Below, piece by piece: positions 16,704-23,555 of a stretch of 40,440 nt of DNA. Numbering within the stretch: position 1 is the stretch's first letter; each line of letters starts with the position of its first letter. The translations under genes were made by a program, and so were the position numbers. A model generated the notes under the pieces. It made no database searches. It saw only the letters and a list, made by a program, of their open reading frames with translations, and was not told the DNA's origin. Source of the stretch: Anaerophaga thermohalophila DSM 12881 (GTDB lineage: Bacteria; Bacteroidota; Bacteroidia; Bacteroidales; Marinilabiliaceae); NCBI RefSeq assembly GCF_000191885.1, contig NZ_AEWI01000031.1, positions 1 through 40,440 on the forward strand. The letters run 5' to 3'.

Positions 16704-16825
16704 CAATACTCTGTTAAACTTTTGCAGTTGTTTGGTAATTAATTGTTTACACGATTAATGCCACGAACCACAACTCTCTCATAATAAAAACTTTGCGCCA
16801 TGGCGTCTCTGCGTTTAGTTTTTTA
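16704..16825 (+). repeat. Intergenic direct repeat of about 120 bp (copy 2)
   Basis: Same segments in the same order as 531-650: CAATACTCTGTTAAACTTTT, GGTAATTAATTG, CCACAACTCTCTCATAATA, AAAACTTTGCG, TCTCTGCGTTTAG. It lies between the convergent ends of the Crp/Fnr gene and murF-alr. Confidence 0.8.
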
Positions 16826-16848
16826 TACTGGACTCAACAATTGTAAGG

Positions 16849-19311
16849 TTATTCCCTGTAATAGACTCTCGCTACACGGCGTGAAATACTGGTCAGAATT
16901 TCATAAGGAATCGTATCAAGCTGACGTGCAAGGTTGGTAAGCGGATAATCATCGCCAAACACGATTACTTCATCTCCCTCTTCGGCATTTATATCGGTAA
17001 GATCGATCATACACATATCCATACAGATATTTCCCACAATTGAAGCCAGTCTGCCATTGACCATCATTTTTCCGCGCCGGTTACTTAAATGACGGTTCAA
17101 CCCGTCGGCATAACCGACGGGAACAATTCCGATCCTTCCGTCGCGCATCAATGACCCTGCCCGGTTATAGCCTATCGTATCATAGGCAGCCACCGGTTTT
17201 ATCTGGGAAATATATGATTTCAAAGTCACTACATTTTGCAAATCTTTAATTTCGCCTGCTCCAAAACCATAGAGTCCTATCCCGAGCCGTACCATGTCGA
17301 ACTGTGCTTTCGGGAAACGCTCTATGCCACCAGTGTTAAGAATGTGCATCCAGAAATCCGTATTCAGGGTTGTTTTGATTCTCGTGCATATCTCTTTAAA
17401 CAGCGATATCTGACGCCGTGTAAATGCATCATGAGCTTCATCGTCGCTCCCTGCCAGATGCGAAAATACCGATTTCACTTTCAGGGCAGGCATCCGTTTA
17501 AGTCGCGATACAAGTTCACCGATCTCCCTGTCCAGGAACCCCATACGATTCATCCCTGTATCGATTTTAATATGCACCGGTACCTGACCTGCTTCGGCCG
17601 CTGCAACAGAATTAAATGCTTCGAGAATCCTGAAACTATATATCTCGGGTTCCAGATTGTATTCAAGCATTTGTCCAAAGCTTTTTTCTTCAGGGCTCAT
17701 AACAATTATTGGGATGCTAATTCCGGCCCTCCTTAGTTCCATTCCCTCATCGGCAAAAGCTACTCCCAGATAGTCCACGTTCTGGTGTTGGAGGGCAGAT
17801 GCAATCTCGTAAGAACCGCTTCCGTAAGAAAAGGCTTTTACCATGGCCAGAACCCTGGTTTCACGGTCCAACAGACGGCGATATTGGTTCAGATTATGTA
17901 CCAGGGCATCCAGATTAATTTCCATAACAGTTGCATGACGCTTTAGCTCCATCCGCTGAACGATGCGTTCAAACGAAAACCGTCGCGAACCTTTGACAAG
18001 TATTGCCTCACCACTGAAATGAAAAGACGGAAGGGCATTCAACAATTCACCTGTTGTTTCAAAAAAGCGGGTATCGCCTCCAAACAAAGAGGAATGTCGT
18101 AACAATGCCGGCCCCACTCCAATAAACCGGTCAATCCCCTTTTCATTTATCAGCCCGGCAACAAGCGGATAAAGCTCATCCTCGGGCAGTCCTGTCTGAA
18201 GGAGATCGGACAGGATAACAGTTCGGTTGATTCCCTTTTTCCTGCTTTGCTGAGCCAGGAAGTCCAGAGCCATTTCAAGTGAAGTAACATCTGCATTATA
18301 GGTGTCGTTGATAAGAAGATTATGATTAATGCCTTCTTTTTGCTCGAGCCGCATGGCAACAGGCATTAATGATGCAGCCCTTTCGGAGATAACATCGGGA
18401 GAATATCCCCGGTGCAAAAGAAACAAGGTGACGGGAAGAATATTTTCCACACTCACCCTGTCAGTAAAAGGTATTTCCAAACAAAAAGTAGTCTCGCCGT
18501 ATTTCAGTGTCAACTTTTTATGATCATCCAGGTCGGTTTCTTCTAATAACTGAAGGGTTACGCCATCGCTCCGCCCCCATGAAAGCAATTGCTTTTCGGG
18601 ATAACATCTCCTGATGGTCTCATCCACCAATGGCTGATCGGCACCGTAAAAGATAGTGGCAACATTCTTAAAAAGAATCAGTTTCTCCATCAGCTTCTCT
18701 TCCAGCGAAGAAAAATTCTCCTGATGAGCCTGTCCCAGTGTCGTAAACAGTCCCATCCCGGGGCGAATGATGTTCTCCAGTCGCTCCATCTCACCGGGTT
18801 GTGAAATGCCAGCCTCAAATATTCCCATTTCCGATTGAGCATTCAGTTGCCAGACGGAAAGCGGAACTCCAACCTGACTGTTGTAGCTGCGGGGAGACCT
18901 GGCCACAAAAATATCGTTGCCTGTCATTTGGGTAATCCACTCTTTAACAATGGTCTTCCCGTTACTACCGGTAATGGCCAGCACAGGAATGGTGAACTGC
19001 CGGCGATGGTAGGCCGCTACATCCTGCAATGCTTTCAATACATCCGGAACTTCAATCCAATTGGCCCGTTCTTTTAGATCAGGAGGAATTTTCCCTTCTT
19101 CCACAACAAAATTACTCACCCCTCTCTGCAAAAGCTGTCGGAGGAATTGATGACCGTCGTGTCTGCTTCCTTTCAATGCAAAAAACAAGCCTTCGGAAGC
19201 TTCGTAAACTGAACGACTGTCGATAAACAACCTTGAAATCCGGGATTCAACGTTCATCGACAATCTGCCTTGACAAGCTTCCTCAATTTGCCCGGGAGAG
19301 TATGTAATCAT
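16849..19311 (-). CDS. Bifunctional MurF ligase / alanine racemase
   Basis: Two steps of peptidoglycan synthesis in one chain: the N-terminal MurF half adds D-Ala-D-Ala to UDP-MurNAc-tripeptide with ATP, and the C-terminal Alr half makes D-alanine from L-alanine with PLP. 820 aa from the preferred ATG at 19311 (MITYSPGQIEEACQG), whose ATGA overlaps the stop of the upstream mini-gene; a start at 19344 would add 11 residues. MurF: ATP loop TGSNGKT at 114-120. Alr: PLP lysine K492 in MVKAFSYGSG; GYNRAG for the catalytic tyrosine; MGFLDREIGEL and GNICMDMCMIDLT. In MurF, TGSNGKT is followed by IVKEW; Mur ligases usually have GKTTTKE, so a threonine is replaced by isoleucine. The fusion is typical of Bacteroidota. 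Confidence 0.96.
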   Translation of the reverse strand: MITYSPGQIEEACQGRLSMNVESRISRLFIDSRSVYEASEGLFFALKGSRHDGHQFLRQLLQRGVSNFVVEEGKIPPDLKERANWIEVPDVLKALQDVAAYHRRQFTIPVLAITGSNGKTIVKEWITQMTGNDIFVARSPRSYNSQVGVPLSVWQLNAQSEMGIFEAGISQPGEMERLENIIRPGMGLFTTLGQAHQENFSSLEEKLMEKLILFKNVATIFYGADQPLVDETIRRCYPEKQLLSWGRSDGVTLQLLEETDLDDHKKLTLKYGETTFCLEIPFTDRVSVENILPVTLFLLHRGYSPDVISERAASLMPVAMRLEQKEGINHNLLINDTYNADVTSLEMALDFLAQQSRKKGINRTVILSDLLQTGLPEDELYPLVAGLINEKGIDRFIGVGPALLRHSSLFGGDTRFFETTGELLNALPSFHFSGEAILVKGSRRFSFERIVQRMELKRHATVMEINLDALVHNLNQYRRLLDRETRVLAMVKAFSYGSGSYEIASALQHQNVDYLGVAFADEGMELRRAGISIPIIVMSPEEKSFGQMLEYNLEPEIYSFRILEAFNSVAAAEAGQVPVHIKIDTGMNRMGFLDREIGELVSRLKRMPALKVKSVFSHLAGSDDEAHDAFTRRQISLFKEICTRIKTTLNTDFWMHILNTGGIERFPKAQFDMVRLGIGLYGFGAGEIKDLQNVVTLKSYISQIKPVAAYDTIGYNRAGSLMRDGRIGIVPVGYADGLNRHLSNRRGKMMVNGRLASIVGNICMDMCMIDLTDINAEEGDEVIVFGDDYPLTNLARQLDTIPYEILTSISRRVARVYYRE

Positions 19312-19496
19312 TTTTTCAGGTATTTTTGATGACAAGCTCTGCAAACAGTCTCACAGGCTTTGTCAGCACCCACTTCGATCAGTTTATCACTTAAGGTTTT
19401 ACGCAAGGAATATTGAGCCGGATCGCCACAATGCACGTCATGGAACCGGCCATAACTTCTTTTTATACCGTACTCAACCATATTTTCAAGAAACAT
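19308..19496 (-). CDS. Cysteine-rich 62-aa protein coupled to murF-alr
   Basis: Not recognised. A 62-aa ORF with ATG at 19496; its TGA overlaps the ATG of murF-alr (ATGA), the classic arrangement for translational coupling. It is charged, has no membrane segment or signal peptide, and holds C23 (VHCGD) and a C-terminal cluster C48, C52, C55, H56 (CETVCRACH). The cluster contains CxxCH, but without an export signal it is more likely to bind zinc than heme. It follows the divergent promoter at 19530-19545 at a suitable distance (about 35 bases). Evidence that it is a gene: overlap, promoter position and the cysteine pattern. Evidence against: it is short and has no known family. A start at residue 6 (19481) is an alternative. 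Confidence 0.6.
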   Translation of the reverse strand: MFLENMVEYGIKRSYGRFHDVHCGDPAQYSLRKTLSDKLIEVGADKACETVCRACHQKYLKK

Positions 19497-19529
19497 TAAA
19501 AGAAAAATTTATTTTAGCATTGCAATCAC

Positions 19530-19545
19530 TACATTTGCAAATGTA
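19530..19545. promoter_or_regulatory. Perfect 16-base palindrome carrying -7 boxes for both directions
   Basis: TACATTTGCAAATGTA is its own reverse complement, so both strands read TACATTTG, a match to TAnnTTTG. Transcription rightwards would start near 19543 for the 301-aa gene (ATG 19570), and leftwards near 19532 for the mini-gene and murF-alr (ATG 19496). The -33 elements on either side are weak (TTTA around 19508 for the plus strand). Confidence 0.6.
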
Positions 19546-19569
19546 ACGAAAAATGGGCCTCAAGCTATT

Positions 19570-20475
19570 ATGGAAAAAGATGCTCTTATAGAAATCATAC
19601 TTCACGACCTGAACGAAGTTGAAACACTGGTAAAATCATTTAAAGGGAAACCCACAGTTTCAAAGGCTTTCTACCGCCTTACCCGTAACAAACTGAACAG
19701 TGTTCTTGAAGAAATTGACATGCTGGAAGAGATTACCGGTTCTTCTTCGGAAACAACAAAATCTTCACCCAAATATACAGAAAAAAAGGAACAGAATTAT
19801 TTTGATATTGAAAAGAATACAGTAAACGCAACCACCAACAATGCGACGAATAAAGAAGAAATTTCAGCTGCAGCATCGAAAGAAAAGAATGCAGAAAAGA
19901 TAAATACATCTGAAGAATCCGTACCACAACCCTCTTCGCCTATAGAACAAAAGGCAAAAGAACCTGTTTCTGATAATGCGGCAGAAGAACAGCTGCAAAA
20001 AAATACAACATCTGCTGAAGAGGGGCAGACCCAAGACAAAGACCATAACGAAAAACCGGTATATAAATCAGAAAAAAGCAGCCCGGAAACACAACAACAA
20101 AGGAACGATAACGTTATTCATCCAAGCAAAGAGCAAAAGAAAGACAACAAAGTGTTGGGGGAAAAACTGGTGACCAATAAAGCTTCCTTTAATGAGCATA
20201 TTGCCAAAAAACAACCCGAAAACAAGAAAAAACGCTCTTTAACATCACCTCCCATCAGTGATATAAAGAAGGCCCTGGGAATAAACGACCGCTTCTTTTT
20301 TCAGCGCGAATTGTTTGGCAGAAATGCCGATCTGATGAACCAGACACTCGATCAAATCAACCAGATGAACGGCATCGATGACGCGAGGAACTTCCTGTTG
20401 GCCAATTTCAACTGGGATTCCGAAAACGAGGCTGTTATTCGTTTCATGGAACTGGTGGAACGAAGGTTTTTATAA
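19570..20475 (+). CDS. Unknown protein with low-complexity middle and conserved C-terminal domain
   Basis: A 301-aa protein without a named family that I can assign. Residues 1-55 are helical (MEKDALIEIILHDLNEVETLVKSF...EEIDMLEEITG). Residues ~56-215 are a low-complexity, hydrophilic linker rich in E, K, N, Q, S and T, without cysteine or tryptophan. The C-terminal ~75 residues (IKKALGINDRFFFQRELFGR...NFNWDSENEAVIRFMELVERRFL) look like a conserved motif I have seen in hypothetical proteins of Bacteroidota; this is from memory. No signal peptide. The linker suggests a scaffold. Followed by rsmI after 68 bases, so likely the same operon. Confidence 0.8.
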   Translation: MEKDALIEIILHDLNEVETLVKSFKGKPTVSKAFYRLTRNKLNSVLEEIDMLEEITGSSSETTKSSPKYTEKKEQNYFDIEKNTVNATTNNATNKEEISAAASKEKNAEKINTSEESVPQPSSPIEQKAKEPVSDNAAEEQLQKNTTSAEEGQTQDKDHNEKPVYKSEKSSPETQQQRNDNVIHPSKEQKKDNKVLGEKLVTNKASFNEHIAKKQPENKKKRSLTSPPISDIKKALGINDRFFFQRELFGRNADLMNQTLDQINQMNGIDDARNFLLANFNWDSENEAVIRFMELVERRFL

Positions 20476-20543
20476 TGAAACCATAAATCGAAGTAATCCT
20501 TCGCTAAAGTTATGGATGGCAAAGAAACCACAAAACAATAAAA

Positions 20544-21245
20544 ATGCCGGGTGAAAATCCAACAAGCGCAAAAACAGGAAAACTTTTCGTTGTCCCAACT
20601 CCCATCGGGAACCTGGAGGACATGACATTCAGGGCAGTTCGAACCCTGAAAGAAGTTGATTTTATTCTGGCAGAGGACACCCGCACATCAGGCAAATTAT
20701 TGAAACATTTCAGCATAGAAACCAGGATGTATGCCCATCATAAGTTTAACGAACACACAGCCACAGAAAAGGTGACTGAACGTTTGTTAAATGGTGAAAC
20801 AGCAGCTCTGATTTCCGATGCCGGTACACCGGCCATATCAGACCCCGGATATCTGGTGGTTAAAAAATGCATCGATGCCGGCATTGGGGTGGAATGTTTG
20901 CCAGGTGCAACAGCTTTTGTTCCGGCTATTGTAACAGCCGGGTTACCAAACGACCGGTTTTGTTTCGAAGGATTTCTTCCGGTTAAAAAAGGGCGACAAA
21001 CACGACTCGAGTCACTTGCCAATGAAGCAAGGACGATAATATTTTACGAATCTCCGCACCGGCTGTTGAAAACACTGAAACAACTGGCAGAAAAATTCGG
21101 CAATAACAGAGAAGCGGCAGTTTGCAGGGAGATCAGTAAAATGCATGAAGAGACCCGGCGTGGTAGTCTCGAAGAACTGGAGAAGCACTACAACTCACAC
21201 CCGCCAAAGGGAGAAATTGTTTTGGTTGTAAGTGGAAAGAAATAG
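20544..21245 (+). CDS. rsmI: 16S rRNA (cytidine(1402)-2'-O)-methyltransferase RsmI
   Basis: A SAM-dependent methyltransferase of the tetrapyrrole-methylase fold that 2'-O-methylates C1402 in the ribosomal decoding centre. 233 aa, at the short end for RsmI, as in other Bacteroidota that lack the C-terminal extension. Motifs: VPTPIGNLED at residues 17-26, LAEDTRTSGKLLKHF near 42, LISDAGTPAISDPG near 90, CLPGATAFVPA near 117, ESPHRLLKTL near 167. ATG at 20544. Downstream of the 301-aa gene, probably co-transcribed with it. Confidence 0.95.
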   Translation: MPGENPTSAKTGKLFVVPTPIGNLEDMTFRAVRTLKEVDFILAEDTRTSGKLLKHFSIETRMYAHHKFNEHTATEKVTERLLNGETAALISDAGTPAISDPGYLVVKKCIDAGIGVECLPGATAFVPAIVTAGLPNDRFCFEGFLPVKKGRQTRLESLANEARTIIFYESPHRLLKTLKQLAEKFGNNREAAVCREISKMHEETRRGSLEELEKHYNSHPPKGEIVLVVSGKK

Positions 21246-21784
21246 CTAAATTCAGATGAAACAAGCATGACAAAGTTTGTTTTAATAGATTTTTAGATTT
21301 AAGATGCTAAGATGTAAGATAAAACGGGCCTGACAAAAATTATTATAAAATTGTTGGGGTTGTTAAATTGTTGGGGTTGTTAGCTAATGTATAAAACTTA
21401 TAACATTTTAACAACTAACACATTAACAATATTAACAACTTTAACAACTTTAACAACTTTAACAATCCTAACAGTCGTAACAACTTATTAAATGTAAGAT
21501 GAAACGAGCATGACACGGTTTGTCACAAAAGAACATGCATAAAAACTCAGTCATGCGAGTTCCATCAGACCAATAATTTAGACTAATTTTATACGGATGA
21601 AACGAGCATGGCAAAGATTGTCACAAAAGAATATGTATAAAACTCAATCATGCGAGTTCCATCAGATCAATAACTTAGATGAATTTTATACTGATGAAAC
21701 GAGAATCTCAAATTTACTCTAATATCTAAATATCTATTAATCTATCAATCTATTAATCTATTAATCTATAATCTAATGAACGCC
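21246..21784. other. Gene-free gap filled with repeats
   Basis: This gap holds fragments of the 98-bp unit (21255-21283 and about 21318-21335), a palindromic segment (GTTGTTAG...TTATAACATT...CAACTAAC, 21375-21425), a 9-bp-period array (21424-21490), two complete 98-bp units (21498-21692) and an 8-bp-period AATCTATT array (21727-21773) that runs up to the lipoprotein gene. The composite 21378-21692 matches the arms of the long inverted repeat but without the 300-base block. Confidence 0.7.
21498..21692 (+). repeat. Two complete 98-bp dispersed units in tandem
   Basis: Unit 1 is 21498-21595 (98 bp) and unit 2 is 21596-21692 (97 bp); a third GATGAAACGAG starts at 21693. Each begins GATGAAACGAGCATG, carries a short hairpin (TGACA..TGTCA in unit 1, TGGCA..TGTCA in unit 2), then ATGCGAGTTCCATCAGA, and ends AATTTTATAC. 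This is the best reference copy in the window. Confidence 0.9.
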
Positions 21785-22657
21785 ATGAAGAAAACATTGT
21801 TAATAATTCTGACCTTGTCACTGCTTTGGCAATGTCAGCAAGGGCCAAGCCGGGAAGAGTTAATAGAACAAAAAGATTCGCTGGAAAAAATGGCTGCATT
21901 GAAAGACACCCAAATGAACCAGATGGTGAACACGATCGGTGAAATTGAGGCCACCCTGAGGGTAATCAAAGAAAAAGAAAAAATTATTGCTCTGAAAGCC
22001 AGAGAAGGTGAAACCGAAGGTGATGCAGCTGAGCAAATCAATGAAGACATTCGTCTGATCTATGATCTGATGGTACAAAACAAAGAGCGGATTGAATCGC
22101 TGGAACAGCAGCTGAAACGCTCGGGCGTCGAAACCAACCGCCTGAGGAAACTGGTAGAAAGCTTGCAACAGGAGTTGCAGGAAAAAAATCAGGAGATAAA
22201 GGAACTAAACGAGTTGCTGAAAGAAAAGAATGCAGAAATTGATGACATGAATTATGCACTGACCGATATGGAGATAGCTCTTGACTCCATGAAAGAAGTC
22301 AACGCACAAACCAGGGCACAACTTGAGGTAACCAAAGACAATATGTACAAAGGTTACTATGCCATAGGCACCAGGAGCGAACTGAAAGAAAAGAACATCA
22401 TCGATTACGAGGGTTTTTTGTTTTTTGGAAAAACACAAGTATTAAAAGACAATTTTGAGAAGGCCTACTTTGCCGAAATCGATACCCGAACCACCGACAG
22501 CATTGAGCTTTTCCAAACCAATGTAAAAATTCTCACCTCTCATCCTGAGGGTTCATACAAATTGAATGAACAGGAAAACGGGAACCAGGTTTTGGTCATT
22601 AATGACAAAGAAAGTTTCTGGAGCATTTCAAAATATCTTGTCGTTCAGGCTAAATAG
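21785..22657 (+). CDS. Coiled-coil lipoprotein of unknown function
   Basis: 290 aa from the ATG at 21785 (MKKTLLIILTLSLLWQCQQ); an ATG at 21776 adds three residues. The signal peptide ends in a lipobox-like LLWQC. Residues ~25-190 are a long coiled coil with heptads (IESLEQQLKRSGVETNRLRKLVESLQQELQEKNQEIKELNELLKEKNAEIDDM). The C-terminal ~100 residues are a compact beta-containing domain (YYAIGTRSELKEKNIIDYEGFLFFGKTQVLKDNFEKAYF). The family has relatives in Bacteroidota annotated only as hypothetical. Likely tethered to the outer membrane and reaching into the periplasm. No partner is evident in the neighbourhood. Confidence 0.85.
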   Translation: MKKTLLIILTLSLLWQCQQGPSREELIEQKDSLEKMAALKDTQMNQMVNTIGEIEATLRVIKEKEKIIALKAREGETEGDAAEQINEDIRLIYDLMVQNKERIESLEQQLKRSGVETNRLRKLVESLQQELQEKNQEIKELNELLKEKNAEIDDMNYALTDMEIALDSMKEVNAQTRAQLEVTKDNMYKGYYAIGTRSELKEKNIIDYEGFLFFGKTQVLKDNFEKAYFAEIDTRTTDSIELFQTNVKILTSHPEGSYKLNEQENGNQVLVINDKESFWSISKYLVVQAK

Positions 22658-22730
22658 TGTCGTATAATGAATGAGCCTGGTCTAAAAAGCATCTTTGTTG
22701 CCAAACTCATGAATACAATACGAATCACGG

Positions 22731-22756
22731 CCCCCCGGCAATTTTCTTCCGGGGGG
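22731..22756. terminator. GC-rich hairpin upstream of yjjG
   Basis: CCCCCCGG (22731-22738) and CCGGGGGG (22749-22756) pair perfectly around a 10-base A/T-rich loop. There is no T run immediately after, so it may be a repeat-associated structure rather than a true terminator of the lipoprotein gene. A GAGCCTGGTCTAAAAAGC fragment, shared with the palindrome at 15690, lies just upstream (22672-22690). Confidence 0.5.
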
Positions 22757-22782
22757 GCGGATCATTTTAAACAAATTTTGCA

Positions 22783-23475
22783 ATGGCCTACAAACATCTC
22801 TTTTTTGATCTTGACCATACCATCTGGGATTTCCATACCAACCAGATTATTACGCTCAAGCAACTTTTTGATCAATACAAGCTTGGAAGGTATTTCCGCG
22901 ATTTTGACGATTTTTTTGAACAGTATATGCCCGTTAATCTTGGATTGTGGCATGATTATCAATACGGGCGCATCCCCAAAAGAGATGTGAAAGTAGGCCG
23001 GTTTTACCAAACTTTCCTGCAGGCGGGACTGGATGATATGAATATCGCCGAAAAATTTGCTGACGACTTTGTTCATGACAATTCACTTCAAACCAATGTA
23101 ATCCCGCATACTTTCGAAGTGCTTGACTACCTGAAAAGAAAGAAATACCACCTGTATATTATTACAAACGGATTCAGAGAAGCACAGCACACAAAAATGG
23201 AGCGCAGCGGTTTAACACCCTATTTTGAAAAAACTTTCATATCGGAAGACATAGGGGCAAGTAAACCTCATCACCGTTTTTTTGAACATGCCATAAAAAG
23301 TGTTAATGCAAAAAAGACTGAAAGTCTGGTTATTGGTGACAGTCTTGAAAATGACATCCAGGGGGCCCGCGAGTTCGGCCTCGATCATGTATATTTCAAT
23401 CCGGAAGGCACCCCTCATCAAGAAAAGGTATTCAAAGAAATAATATCCCTGAAAGAGCTGATGAACTGGCTTTAA
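22783..23475 (+). CDS. yjjG: YjjG-family pyrimidine 5'-nucleotidase (HAD superfamily)
   Basis: A HAD phosphatase that dephosphorylates non-canonical pyrimidine nucleotides, cleaning the nucleotide pool. 230 aa. Motif I is FFDLDHTIWDF, with nucleophile D9 and D11. Motif II is IITNGF. The motif III lysine lies near GASKPHHRFF. Motif IV is VIGDSLENDIQGAREFG. The cap insert between residues ~17 and 90 fits subclass I. Start ATG at 22783 (MAYKHLFFD). Convergent with dnaB, 80 bases apart. Confidence 0.92.
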   Translation: MAYKHLFFDLDHTIWDFHTNQIITLKQLFDQYKLGRYFRDFDDFFEQYMPVNLGLWHDYQYGRIPKRDVKVGRFYQTFLQAGLDDMNIAEKFADDFVHDNSLQTNVIPHTFEVLDYLKRKKYHLYIITNGFREAQHTKMERSGLTPYFEKTFISEDIGASKPHHRFFEHAIKSVNAKKTESLVIGDSLENDIQGAREFGLDHVYFNPEGTPHQEKVFKEIISLKELMNWL

Positions 23476-23555
23476 CCCCCCTCAAACATAATTATGTAAC
23501 CATCTGAAAAAAAGGAAGTTGCTTGAGCTGTGTATAAGATAGGCAAAAAAGTGCT

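Noticed and set aside
19308..19496. CxxCH in the 62-aa protein as a cytochrome c motif
   Set aside because: No signal peptide and no second heme-ligand context. Zinc binding is the more reasonable reading.
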